Both the position numbers and the translations under genes were made by a program. Source: Nitrospinaceae bacterium UBA3496 (lineage in GTDB: Bacteria; UBA8248). Taken from it: DNA of 10,057 nt. Below are positions 1-7,385 of the stretch, piece after piece; position 1 is the stretch's first letter, and every line of letters starts with the position of its first letter. The notes below the pieces were generated by a model. That model was not told the DNA's origin. It searched no databases and saw nothing but the letters and a program-made list of their open reading frames with translations. The DNA lies in contig DFQF01000068.1 of assembly GCA_002377645.1 (NCBI GenBank), forward strand, positions 28,671-38,727, in the 5' to 3' direction.

Positions 1-60
1 GGATATATTGCGACATTATCCATTGTGAAAGAAACCTCTAGTAAAAAAATAAGTTTTTGA
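1..60 (+). CDS. possible 3' end of a gene cut by the window edge
   Basis: Frame 1 is open from the first base to a TGA at 58-60 and would encode the last 19 residues of a protein, GYIATLSIVKETSSKKISF. A short hydrophobic stretch followed by a Ser/Lys-rich end would suit the tail of a membrane protein, but 19 residues are too few to assign a family. If real, the gene is convergent with moaB. A 19-codon open frame can arise by chance, so this is a weak call. Confidence 0.25.
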   Translation, partial: GYIATLSIVKETSSKKISF

Positions 61-133
61 GTGCGTTAGACCTTCAAAAATCCATACAAACATATCATCC
101 ATTCTTAAAAGATAAAAGGTTTCTAGTAAACTT

Positions 134-682
134 CTATCTTAAAACTTCCCTTACCATATGACTAATTTCAGGAATTATGATTTTATCTAATGCAGTTCTA
201 CAAGCATTACCTGAACCAGGCAAAGTCATTATTATTGTGTCATTATAGACTCCAGCAGTTGCGCGTGTGAGGATCGCAGGAGTCCCAATTTCCTGAAAAC
301 TAATATTACGAAATAATTCTCCAAATCCCGGCATTTCTTTATCTAAAATCGAAACTACAACATCATAGGTAGTATCTCTTTTTGTAATACCAGTTCCACC
401 ATTTGTGAGTATTACTTGCACAGAAGCATTTTTCGAAAATTCCTCAATCGAAGACCGGATTTGATCTGGTTCATCTTTTACTATCTTATAAAAATCTGCT
501 TTATGACCATTTTCGACTAATGAATTAATTATTAATCTTCCGCTAGTATCATTTTCTTCATTTCTAGTATCACTGACAGTAATGATTGCGCAATTGACTC
601 CCTGTGGACCTTCTGCTTTATGTTCATTGTACGTTTTTTTATTTACGGCATTTTCTATCTCAGAACGAGATGGATTTTTCAT
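134..682 (-). CDS. moaB: MoaB/MogA-family molybdenum cofactor biosynthesis protein
   Basis: This 182-residue protein covers the whole MoaB/MogA (MoCF) fold. After a roughly 28-residue polar N-terminal extension come the first strand (CAIITVSDTR, 31-40), the DTSG turn (45-48), the pterin-binding signature TNGGTGITKRD (93-103), MPGFGELFR (117-125) and LPGSGNACRTAL (154-165). Family members bind molybdopterin and adenylylate it before metal insertion in the cytoplasm. The length is close to that of MoaB proteins, and there is no MoeA or GephE fusion. The ATG at 680-682 is preceded at 8 bases by AAGGA (minus strand, 691-695), which fixes the start. It is divergent from the SDR gene and appears to be a single-gene unit. 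A molybdopterin enzyme lies about 2.3 kb away, which fits a need for cofactor. Whether it acts as MogA (adenylyltransferase) or is a non-essential MoaB paralogue cannot be told from sequence alone. Confidence 0.9.
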   Translation of the reverse strand: MKNPSRSEIENAVNKKTYNEHKAEGPQGVNCAIITVSDTRNEENDTSGRLIINSLVENGHKADFYKIVKDEPDQIRSSIEEFSKNASVQVILTNGGTGITKRDTTYDVVVSILDKEMPGFGELFRNISFQEIGTPAILTRATAGVYNDTIIMTLPGSGNACRTALDKIIIPEISHMVREVLR

Positions 683-829
683 AAAGGGATTCCTTATATT
701 AAGAATTCTGTTTTTTTCATCAAAAACTAAACAATGATTAAGATAAATTAACTTTTAATGACAAGCAAATACATTTACTGAGGATTTAGTGGTAAAATAG
801 AGAAAATTTAGTTTAAATTTCTACATTTT

Positions 830-834
830 GGGAG
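830..834 (+). promoter_or_regulatory. Shine-Dalgarno supporting a TTG start
   Basis: GGGAG lies 9 bases upstream of the TTG at 844-846. No ATG or GTG nearby gives a better N-terminus for the SDR protein, and its Rossmann strand begins about 9 residues after this TTG. The site therefore decides the start in favour of TTG. Confidence 0.65.
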
Positions 835-843
835 ATAAAGTCT

Positions 844-1647
844 TTGGATACATCTGAGTTAAAAGGTCACTGGGCACTTATACTTGGTGCGAGCAGTGGA
901 TTTGGAGAAGCAGTTTCTTTGAGACTAGCAAAAGAAGGAATGAATATTTTTGGAGTTCATCTGGATAGGAAAGCTACCCTTCCTAACGTTGAAAGAATAA
1001 GAACAGAAATTGAAAAATCTGGTTCAGAAACAGTTTTTTTTAATATCAATGCAGCAGGTCATGAAGAACGTGCAAATGTAGTTGAAGAAATAGATGAAAA
1101 GTTAAGTAACTCTGCGATCAAGATTCGAATTATGCTTCACAGTCTCGCCTTTGGAACACTCAAACCTTTTATTGCTGATGATCAAAAAGATTCTATTAAC
1201 CCTAAGCAAATGGACATGACTCTCGACGTCATGGCTCATAGTCTCGTTTATTGGACTCAAGACTTAGTATCAAAAAATCTTTTTTCTGAAAACGGAAGAA
1301 TCTTTGCAATGACCAGTGCAGGAGGTCATAGAATTTGGCCCACATACGGCGCTGTATCTGCTGCAAAAGCTGCATTAGAAAGTCATATCAGACAATTGTC
1401 AGTAGAACTTGCAAAGAAAAAGATTACTGCAAATAGTATCCAAGCTGGAGTAACCGATACTCCTGCATTGAGAAAAATTCCAGGAAATTCAGAAATGATA
1501 GACAATACAAAAAGGGTAAATCCCTACGGAGAACTGACAACACCAGAAAAAGTTGCGAATGCGATAGCAACGTTTTGTCTTTCAAGTACTGAGTGGATGA
1601 CAGGAAATGTAATAAGAATAGACGGCGGAGAAGATATTGCCGGATAA
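844..1647 (+). CDS. FabL-like short-chain dehydrogenase (putative enoyl-ACP reductase)
   Basis: This 267-residue classical-fold SDR shows the nucleotide-binding motif LGASSGFG (14-21), a Ser158 / Tyr168 / Lys175 active-site set and the C-terminal DGGED segment. The Tyr-x6-Lys spacing (168 to 175) is that of enoyl-ACP reductases of the FabI/FabL type, not the Tyr-x3-Lys of ordinary SDRs. The stretch from YGAVSAAKAALE through the VTDTPALRKIP loop resembles Bacillus FabL (enoyl-ACP reductase III) more than FabI, and the position of FabI's second tyrosine (E. coli Tyr146) is occupied by Ser158. Such enzymes reduce trans-2-enoyl-ACP in the last step of fatty-acid elongation in the cytosol, using NAD(P)H. 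The start is TTG, supported by GGGAG 9 bases upstream. It is monocistronic: divergent from moaB and closed by a hairpin at 1656-1707. No other fatty-acid gene is adjacent, so an SDR with a different substrate remains possible. Confidence 0.75.
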   Translation: MDTSELKGHWALILGASSGFGEAVSLRLAKEGMNIFGVHLDRKATLPNVERIRTEIEKSGSETVFFNINAAGHEERANVVEEIDEKLSNSAIKIRIMLHSLAFGTLKPFIADDQKDSINPKQMDMTLDVMAHSLVYWTQDLVSKNLFSENGRIFAMTSAGGHRIWPTYGAVSAAKAALESHIRQLSVELAKKKITANSIQAGVTDTPALRKIPGNSEMIDNTKRVNPYGELTTPEKVANAIATFCLSSTEWMTGNVIRIDGGEDIAG

Positions 1648-1655
1648 CAACAGAC

Positions 1656-1707
1656 AGACTAATCTATGGCCATAAAATCTAAAAGTATGGCCATAAATTA
1701 GTCTTTT
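1656..1707 (+). terminator. strong hairpin, probable terminator of the FabL-like gene
   Basis: A 19-base arm at 1656-1674 pairs with 1686-1704 around an 11-base loop, with a single mismatch (C1664 against A1696), and is followed by a short T-run at 1704-1707. It starts 8 bases after the stop codon of the FabL-like gene, between convergent genes, as expected of an intrinsic terminator. On the minus strand no T-tract follows the stem, so it works less clearly for the amidohydrolase gene. Each arm contains the self-complementary 10-mer TATGGCCATA (1665-1674 and 1686-1695). Confidence 0.75.
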
Positions 1708-1724
1708 AAAAAAAGATTTTTCAA

Positions 1725-2909
1725 CTACTTTTTCTTTTTCTTATTCTTCATAATTTTTCTTGTTTTGTCTCCTTCAGAAGTTTTTCCTTTGGGAGGTTTA
1801 TTTTCACCTGGGAAATTTAGTTTGTTTCTACTTGCATTTATTCCAGCGAGTTTCGCTAGCGTTCCCCCTAAGAAATTCTTTTTCAAGTCTTTAGGAAGTG
1901 CTGGATATCCCCATTTTTCCTGTAATTCCTCAGGAATATCTAGTTTAAGGATTGCTTCTACAGATTGATAAGGATCCGATGCAGGCCAATCTGAACCCCA
2001 AACAAACCTATTTTCACCGGCAATTTGTAAAGTCGTTCCGACCATGTGGGCAAAACGATGAGGAGCGCGCATCAACCAAGTCAATAAAATAGAATAACTA
2101 ACATAGATATGAGGATGTTTCCACATCAGAGTAACTAATTCCTCCCAATAGGGAAAACCCCCATGATATGCAACTATCTTAAGATCAGGAAAATCTGAAG
2201 CAACTTCATCTAATAAAACTGGAAGAGTATAGCGAGTAGGTCCCATCCTTATAGTTATTCCAGTGTGAAAAAATGCAACAATGCCCCTATCCTGACACAT
2301 TTCATACACAGGCCATAACCTTCTGTCATTTATAGGACAATCTTCCGGTTGATAAAATTTAGTAAACTTAAAATTATAGTTATCATGCAAATATTCCAAT
2401 TCCCAAAGAATATCTTTCAATTTTCTTTTTGAAAATGGACCTACATTTGACACTCCAATTACTCGATCTGGGTATTTCTCTATTGCATCTATTACATGTT
2501 GATTTGTGGAAAAAGGAGCACTATCTCCCGCAGTATCTATAAATGACTCTCTCATCAAAGCAATTTGATCGACACCTGAACGATCCATATCGGCGATGAT
2601 CTTATCAATATGCCAGTCCATTCCTGGATGAATAGCTGCTTGTTTTCCTGTTCTATGATCTTTCCAAAACCAGTGGTTGCACATCTCATGAGCAAATTCA
2701 AATGTTTTGGTACCTTCAAAATACTGTATAAAACGGCGATAGTCCTCAGGCATAACGTGTGTTTCACAATCTAGAATATAAAAATCATTAGCCGTCTCTC
2801 CCGTTTCTGGATTAGAAGGGAGAGGCATAATTGTATCCCAAGTTGCTGGTTTATTTGATTTTTTAGATACATTTTCGTTACTGGAATTGGCCTTAGCACG
2901 TTTAACCAT
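1725..2909 (-). CDS. amidohydrolase-2 (ACMSD-like) family metal-dependent hydrolase/decarboxylase
   Basis: This 394-residue protein has a TIM-barrel amidohydrolase core at about 43-357. Candidate metal and catalytic residues are the first-strand motif DCETHV (47-52, Glu49 and His51), His215 in FFHTG, His249 in YHGGFP and Asp307 in GSDWP. These are the landmarks of the amidohydrolase-2 family, which includes ACMSD and 2,6-dihydroxybenzoate decarboxylase-type enzymes that hydrolyse or decarboxylate carboxylated rings. The exact substrate cannot be deduced. The core is flanked by a polar 40-residue N-terminal segment and a lysine-rich C-terminal tail (358-394) that ends in five lysines. No signal peptide is present, so it is probably cytoplasmic. 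The ATG at 2907-2909 has a strong GGAGGG (minus strand, 2915-2920) five bases upstream, so the N-terminal extension is very likely translated. The gene is divergent from the molybdopterin oxidoreductase, with only 122 bases between them, so joint regulation is possible. Confidence 0.85.
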   Translation of the reverse strand: MVKRAKANSSNENVSKKSNKPATWDTIMPLPSNPETGETANDFYILDCETHVMPEDYRRFIQYFEGTKTFEFAHEMCNHWFWKDHRTGKQAAIHPGMDWHIDKIIADMDRSGVDQIALMRESFIDTAGDSAPFSTNQHVIDAIEKYPDRVIGVSNVGPFSKRKLKDILWELEYLHDNYNFKFTKFYQPEDCPINDRRLWPVYEMCQDRGIVAFFHTGITIRMGPTRYTLPVLLDEVASDFPDLKIVAYHGGFPYWEELVTLMWKHPHIYVSYSILLTWLMRAPHRFAHMVGTTLQIAGENRFVWGSDWPASDPYQSVEAILKLDIPEELQEKWGYPALPKDLKKNFLGGTLAKLAGINASRNKLNFPGENKPPKGKTSEGDKTRKIMKNKKKKK

Positions 2910-2971
2910 TTGTGCCCTCCATCAGTATAGTTAGAAATGAAAATATGAAAAATATATACAAAGTATGTTAG

Positions 2972-2985
2972 GATGGTTACCCATC
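2972..2985. promoter_or_regulatory. small inverted repeat in the divergent intergenic region
   Basis: GATGG (2972-2976) and CCATC (2981-2985) form a perfect 5-base inverted repeat with a 4-base spacer. It lies in the 122-base gap between the divergent amidohydrolase and molybdoenzyme genes. It could be an operator half-site pair serving both genes, but 5-base arms are short and may be chance. The surrounding DNA is AT-rich and I could not assign -35/-10 boxes with confidence. Confidence 0.2.
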
Positions 2986-3031
2986 GCTGTAAAGTGTTAA
3001 TTCACCTACTAAAGAGCTAAAAGGTTTTCAA

Positions 3032-5314
3032 ATGAATGAGTTAAAAAGAACAACATTTACAACTTGTTCCCCCCATTGCGGAAATAATCCCTGTAGTTTT
3101 GAGGTTGAAACCAAAGGGGAGGAAATTTCATCATTTCGTGCAAATCCAAGAATGGATATTAAGCCCTGTATCAAAGGATTTCAGATACCTGATAGATATA
3201 ATCACCCGGATAGAATTTTATACCCGATGAAAAGGATTGGGAAAAAAGGAAGTGGCAAAAACGGATATAATACTTTTGAGAGAATTTCATGGGATGAAGC
3301 TATAACATCTATCGCGGATGGCTTAAACGCTGCAAAGGTTAAGAGTGGAAATGACAGTATTTTATTATACAACTATTCATCTCAACATACTCTTCCCGGC
3401 GGGAGAGATGGAGCACCTGCAACTATTATGAGACTTTTAAATCTATGGGGTGGAGCAATAGAAGCCTTCAATAGAGGAAGTCTTTGCTGGAGCGCTTTCT
3501 TAGGTGGGAGTGATGACGTTCTTGGACAGTGGCAAATAAAAAATAAAAAAAGCGACAATTGTGATTGGATTATTCTTTGGGGGAACAATCCTGTTGAAAC
3601 TGGATACAGAGGATTGACACAATCTCTTCAAGAAGCGAAACGCAAGGGAACAAAATTCATAGTAATAGACCCAATGAAAACTAAAACAGTTCAACGGTTC
3701 GCCGATATTCATATTCCCATTGAACCTTCTACCGATACTGCGCTAGCACTTGGGGTCCTAAAAATTGTACTCGAAGAACAATATTTAGATAAAGACTTTC
3801 TTGCGAAAAGGACAAATGCCCCTTTCCTAGTCAAAAAATCTACTGGCAAATTTATAACCGATAGAAATGGAGACCCTTTAGTTTGGGACGAAAAGTTAGA
3901 CGCATTAGTTTCTTACAAAGTTTCTCAAAAACCTATGATTGATACAGAAAAAAATATAAATGGAGAAAAATGCACAACTTCATTTAAGCTACTACAAAAT
4001 GCTTCCCAAAAATGGACCGAAGAAGCTGTAGAAAAAGAATGTGGGATACCTTCATCTAGTGTACATCAAATTGCTTATGCACTTAAAAATGGAAAAATAA
4101 TAGTTTATTACGGTGCCTACCAAAGAACGTTAAAAGGGGAAAATGCGGTCAGGGCTTTACATATTTTAAATCTGATAAGCGGAGCAATTGATGGAGTTAT
4201 AAATCATGGCTCAACATATACAGACACTCATTTTGATAGAGCAACAGAATCAGGATTATCAAAGATAATGGCAGAAAATTGGTCAGTACCAAATCCAGTT
4301 AAAAGAACTATACCAGTAGGCAAAATTGCAGAAGCAATCCTAAATCCTGATTCTTACGGGGGAGCCATCCACGCTGGTTTATTTATGTGGGGCAATCCTA
4401 TAGGACAAGGAGGAAATTCTAATAAAACAAAAAAAGCATTACTTTCTCTCGATTTTTGCGCTGTGTCAGAAATTTTTCTCACTCCAACCGCCAAATGTGC
4501 AGATATAATAATTCCTGCTTCAACTTGGCTAGAACGTTCCACTATCACTGAAGGTATGAGTGTGGGCGCAACGTTTTATCACCTCATTGAAGAAAGAAAA
4601 CCAAAACACCAGATTTTTTATTCTCCTGGCGTACTTAAACCATTAGGAGAATCAAAAGATGATTTTGATTTTGTATGTTTACTTGCTGAAAAAATGGGAT
4701 TCAGAAAAGAATTCCCATGGGCTGATTCTAAACAATGGATTGAAAATTTAGTTGATCTTGCTAGAAAAGATTCTCGATTTCCTTGGTTTGAGAAAATTAC
4801 CACAGAAAAACTAGAAAAGAATGGAGTCCTCACCTTAGATATTCCTAGAGCAAATTCTTCATGGGACCTTAAAACAAAACACGGCCGCGCCCAGATTTAT
4901 TTTGAAAATAAGATCCATTCTGTTCCGGAATATTTTTCGTCAGAAGAATTACTTGAATCTAAACAAATGAAATATCCGCTTAAACTGATAACCCCAAAAA
5001 CTTATTTCCGTGCTAGTTCAACATTTAACAATGCAAACAAACTTCTCAGACATGACTTTAACGTTGCTACAATTAATAAAGAAGATGCAAAGAAACGTGA
5101 CATAAAAAACGGAGATTACATACGCTTATTTAATGACTTTGGTGAGACTAAATTTGTTGCTAAGACTACTGACGTTATTCGAAAGGGAGTTGTTCATATC
5201 CCTGCTGGCGGAAATGAAGAATTAGGAATGGCAAACGAATTAACCGGCGATATGCTTTCTGAATACGAAAACGCTACCTTTAACAGTTACAGAATAGAAC
5301 TCGAAAGAATTTAA
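3032..5314 (+). CDS. molybdopterin (bis-MGD) oxidoreductase, DMSO-reductase superfamily
   Basis: This 760-residue catalytic subunit has all three expected regions. An N-terminal 4Fe-4S domain carries Cys12, Cys16, Cys21 and Cys46 (the last in CIKG). A large molybdopterin domain runs from about 60 to 530, with WIILWGNNPVETG (179-191), LFMWGNPIGQGGN (about 449-461) and the AKCADIIIPASTWLE segment (about 487-501). A C-terminal dinucleotide-binding domain covers about 649-757 (FNNANKL, KKRDIKNGDYIRLFNDFGE). The cysteine spacing is C-x3-C-x4-C-x24-C. By position, Cys152 in GSLCWS is a plausible molybdenum ligand, as in the Cys-ligated (Psr/Phs/Nap-type) members; this is an inference. There is no twin-arginine signal, so the enzyme is probably cytoplasmic. 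No iron-sulfur or membrane-anchor subunit is adjacent: the next gene is convergent, 22 bases away. An AAAAGG Shine-Dalgarno sits 7 bases before the ATG. The substrate is unknown; formate-dehydrogenase-, polysulfide-reductase- and hydroxylase/transhydroxylase-like roles all remain open. Confidence 0.88.
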   Translation: MNELKRTTFTTCSPHCGNNPCSFEVETKGEEISSFRANPRMDIKPCIKGFQIPDRYNHPDRILYPMKRIGKKGSGKNGYNTFERISWDEAITSIADGLNAAKVKSGNDSILLYNYSSQHTLPGGRDGAPATIMRLLNLWGGAIEAFNRGSLCWSAFLGGSDDVLGQWQIKNKKSDNCDWIILWGNNPVETGYRGLTQSLQEAKRKGTKFIVIDPMKTKTVQRFADIHIPIEPSTDTALALGVLKIVLEEQYLDKDFLAKRTNAPFLVKKSTGKFITDRNGDPLVWDEKLDALVSYKVSQKPMIDTEKNINGEKCTTSFKLLQNASQKWTEEAVEKECGIPSSSVHQIAYALKNGKIIVYYGAYQRTLKGENAVRALHILNLISGAIDGVINHGSTYTDTHFDRATESGLSKIMAENWSVPNPVKRTIPVGKIAEAILNPDSYGGAIHAGLFMWGNPIGQGGNSNKTKKALLSLDFCAVSEIFLTPTAKCADIIIPASTWLERSTITEGMSVGATFYHLIEERKPKHQIFYSPGVLKPLGESKDDFDFVCLLAEKMGFRKEFPWADSKQWIENLVDLARKDSRFPWFEKITTEKLEKNGVLTLDIPRANSSWDLKTKHGRAQIYFENKIHSVPEYFSSEELLESKQMKYPLKLITPKTYFRASSTFNNANKLLRHDFNVATINKEDAKKRDIKNGDYIRLFNDFGETKFVAKTTDVIRKGVVHIPAGGNEELGMANELTGDMLSEYENATFNSYRIELERI

Positions 5315-5336
5315 TGAAAAGTATAGTTCTCATTAC

Positions 5337-6227
5337 TTATTTACTTGGGATCCCCGCTAATCTTCTAAAGATTTCTATGATAGACCCTGTATCTGATTCA
5401 CCTAAACCGCTTTGCTCCGCTGCCTGAAGAACTTGCAGATGTATTTGACTTAACAAAGTCGGCGAAGCAAGTTTTTGTCCTTGTTCGAGAATAAGTCTGA
5501 CATCTTTATGATGTTGTTTAATCCTAGAAATGGGAGGATCATATGCAGCATTTATCATTATTTCTCCTCTAGTATCCATAGCTTTACTATAAGCTGCGCT
5601 ATCTTTCAAAACCTTTAATAATGTCTCTGTATCCATTTCTGCTTTCATTCCCATTACTAAACCTTCTGCAAGAACTAACCTATTTAATCCTAGAACTTGA
5701 TTTACTATTAATTTTGTTCTTGCACCCGCTCCGTTTGAGCCAAGATGGTAAATAGACCTACTAAACACTTCCAAAACCTCTTTTGCTTTAGAAAATGCAT
5801 CCTTATCGCCTCCTACCATCGCAACCATATTTCTTTTGAGTACATCTGGACTTCCACCACTTAGACTAGCATCTAAGAATTGAAATCCATTTTTTTGCAT
5901 ATCTGAACCAGTTTCTATTGAATCTTCTGGTCTGGATGTAGAAGTATCAATGACTATTAATCCCTTATTATTAGATTCGCAAATTCCGTCTTTCCCAAGA
6001 CAAACTTCTCGCACTACTTCACTATAAAGCAAGGATGTAATAACAAAATCAGCTCCAGTTGCAGCCTCTTTAGGTGAAGAAACACTTTTTCCTCCTTCCG
6101 AAACCAATTCATCCACCCTATTTTGGTCAATATCATAACCTTGAATGTTAAATTTAGCTTCGATTAATTTTTTACTCATCGCCAAACCCATGAGACCAAG
6201 ACCGATTACGCCTACTGCTTTAGACAT
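5337..6227 (-). CDS. 3-hydroxyisobutyrate dehydrogenase-like NAD(P)-dependent oxidoreductase
   Basis: This 296-residue beta-hydroxyacid dehydrogenase (6PGDH/HIBADH superfamily) has the usual full length. The Rossmann motif GLGLMG (9-14) is followed at the end of strand 2 by Asp32, which favours NAD over NADP. The substrate-binding motif DASLSGG is at 119-125, and the catalytic signature GSNGAGARTKLIVN (163-176) carries Lys172 and Asn176. Relatives oxidise 3-hydroxyisobutyrate or reduce tartronate or succinic semialdehyde; the true substrate is not determinable. The gene begins 24 bases after the lipocalin-like gene on the same strand, with AGGAG five to six bases before its ATG. It is therefore probably the last gene of the ABC-transporter operon. 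It converges on the molybdoenzyme gene with a 22-base gap and no clear terminator hairpin. Confidence 0.88.
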   Translation of the reverse strand: MSKAVGVIGLGLMGLAMSKKLIEAKFNIQGYDIDQNRVDELVSEGGKSVSSPKEAATGADFVITSLLYSEVVREVCLGKDGICESNNKGLIVIDTSTSRPEDSIETGSDMQKNGFQFLDASLSGGSPDVLKRNMVAMVGGDKDAFSKAKEVLEVFSRSIYHLGSNGAGARTKLIVNQVLGLNRLVLAEGLVMGMKAEMDTETLLKVLKDSAAYSKAMDTRGEIMINAAYDPPISRIKQHHKDVRLILEQGQKLASPTLLSQIHLQVLQAAEQSGLGESDTGSIIEIFRRLAGIPSK

Positions 6228-6251
6228 TGTTATCTCCTCATATTAAAAATC

Positions 6252-7385
6252 TTAGAATTTAGGCCTTCCATACTTAGCATAACCCGTCATTTCAACAAAA
6301 CCTACTCCATTCACAGATACCCCTTGACTAAAACCTTCTACATTTATTCCACCTTCCCAATAAATAATTTGAGTACTCTTTGTAGTATCTAGTTCCTGTT
6401 TTTCATGCAAAGCTTTTATTTTTAGATTAATATTATATTTAGGCACTTCTATCACCCATTCAACTGGGTATAAAGCTTTGCTTTTTTTACTTTTCCAAAA
6501 ATTTTTATTCTTAATTGTAAAATCATATAGAGAAAGATGTATCACACTACCATCACCTAAAATTAGTGATCCACTACTTGTAAGATCATAACTTCCACTT
6601 TTGTTTCGCATAAGATAAAGCATTAATTCAGTATTGTTTGAGAGTTGAATACTAAACCAATCCCAACCGATCTGTTCTTTTCCAAGTTGATTAGAACCAA
6701 ATTCATGATCCATCCAAGCCGAACCATTAACAGAAATTCTTTCACCTTCTATAGAAAGAGAACCATTAACTTTTAATCTTGTATACGAATAATAATGTGA
6801 AGCTTGGCCAACTCCAGCAGATTTCTGACTAATTCCATTTGTCCCATGAATTACAGGATTTTTTTGTGGTTCTAATTTAAAATCAAGATATAATTTATCT
6901 TGTTTTGCAAAAATTAATATTTTATTCGTTTGTTCTTGATCCTCAATTTCTGCCTTCCAATCATCTATCCATACTTTAAATTTTTCTGTGGATGCACCTG
7001 CTTGACCAAGTGCCCCTCTGCTAAATTTTTCTGAAAAATAATGTTTGTTTTTTTTTGCACTGTAAACGGAAAAATGAGAGAAGTACAAATTATTAAGTGC
7101 CCATCTACTCCTATTCACTTCAGATTTTTTTTCTAAACGTAATCCCCTTCTAAAAAAAGTTAACATAAAAGAATACTTATTTCCGCTTTCATCTTTTACA
7201 TTGCCAGAAAAATACCACCATTCAATTTTAAAATTCGGATGAGATCGGTGTTCGTTTGGAAAATCATACTTATATCCAGGAAGAGCTAATTTCCATTTAT
7301 TTGCAAACACAACAGGTGCAGGAATTAATATCAAAAACGTTAAAAAATAAATTAAACATCGAATTAGTAAAAAATGTGTCATCAT
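6252..7385 (-). CDS. secreted AttH/CrtC-type lipocalin-like protein
   Basis: This 377-residue protein begins with a signal peptide: a hydrophobic stretch at about 4-27 and a likely signal peptidase I cut after VFA (Ala28). No convincing lipobox is present. The mature part has the tandem lipocalin-like fold typical of AttH/carotenoid 1,2-hydratase (CrtC) relatives, with the landmarks EWWYFSGN (55-62), HYYSYTRL (197-204), WMDHEFGS (224-231), GWDWFS (240-245), YWEGGINVEG (342-351) and a closing GVGFVEMTGY (360-369). Such proteins bind or modify hydrophobic molecules outside the cytoplasm. Its start overlaps the permease stop by four bases (ATGA, 7382-7385), which indicates translational coupling. 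A second in-frame ATG follows at once and would serve equally well. Together with the FtsX permease and ATPase it matches the AttEFGH-like arrangement. A true carotenoid hydratase role is unlikely, because no carotenoid genes are nearby. Confidence 0.85.
   Translation of the reverse strand: MMTHFLLIRCLIYFLTFLILIPAPVVFANKWKLALPGYKYDFPNEHRSHPNFKIEWWYFSGNVKDESGNKYSFMLTFFRRGLRLEKKSEVNRSRWALNNLYFSHFSVYSAKKNKHYFSEKFSRGALGQAGASTEKFKVWIDDWKAEIEDQEQTNKILIFAKQDKLYLDFKLEPQKNPVIHGTNGISQKSAGVGQASHYYSYTRLKVNGSLSIEGERISVNGSAWMDHEFGSNQLGKEQIGWDWFSIQLSNNTELMLYLMRNKSGSYDLTSSGSLILGDGSVIHLSLYDFTIKNKNFWKSKKSKALYPVEWVIEVPKYNINLKIKALHEKQELDTTKSTQIIYWEGGINVEGFSQGVSVNGVGFVEMTGYAKYGRPKF

Noticed and set aside
31..130. 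GAAACC at 31-36 against GGTTTC at 118-123, and the 9-mer TCTAGTAAA repeated at 37-45 and 122-130
   Set aside because: Short words far apart in low-complexity AT-rich DNA. No element boundaries or further copies support a mobile element or attachment site.
689..723. TTGATG (718-723) and TAATAT (696-701) on the minus strand with a 16-base spacer, as a promoter for moaB
   Set aside because: Transcription would start near 689, which is downstream of the AAGGA Shine-Dalgarno at 691-695, so the ribosome site would not be in the transcript.
1765..1968. Open frame opposite the amidohydrolase gene on the + strand, and similar short antisense frames in the molybdoenzyme, lipocalin and permease genes
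   Set aside because: They lie wholly opposite strongly supported genes, show low-complexity or arbitrary composition, and match no recognisable family.
2918..2951. TATACT (2924-2929, minus strand) with TTTTCA upstream, as a promoter for the amidohydrolase
   Set aside because: The predicted start point falls inside the GGAGGG Shine-Dalgarno, leaving too short a leader. AT-rich DNA gives such -10 look-alikes easily.
5310..5340. Terminator between the convergent molybdoenzyme and dehydrogenase genes
   Set aside because: Only a 5-base AT-rich inverted repeat (AATGA/TCATT) without a GC stem or clear T-tract. Not enough to call.
7048..7056. Run of nine A (minus strand) in the lipocalin-like gene forming A-AAA-AAC, a possible slippery site or phase-variable tract
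   Set aside because: The -1 frame meets a stop about nine codons later, giving only a truncated protein, and no downstream hairpin is evident. The frame as it stands is full length.
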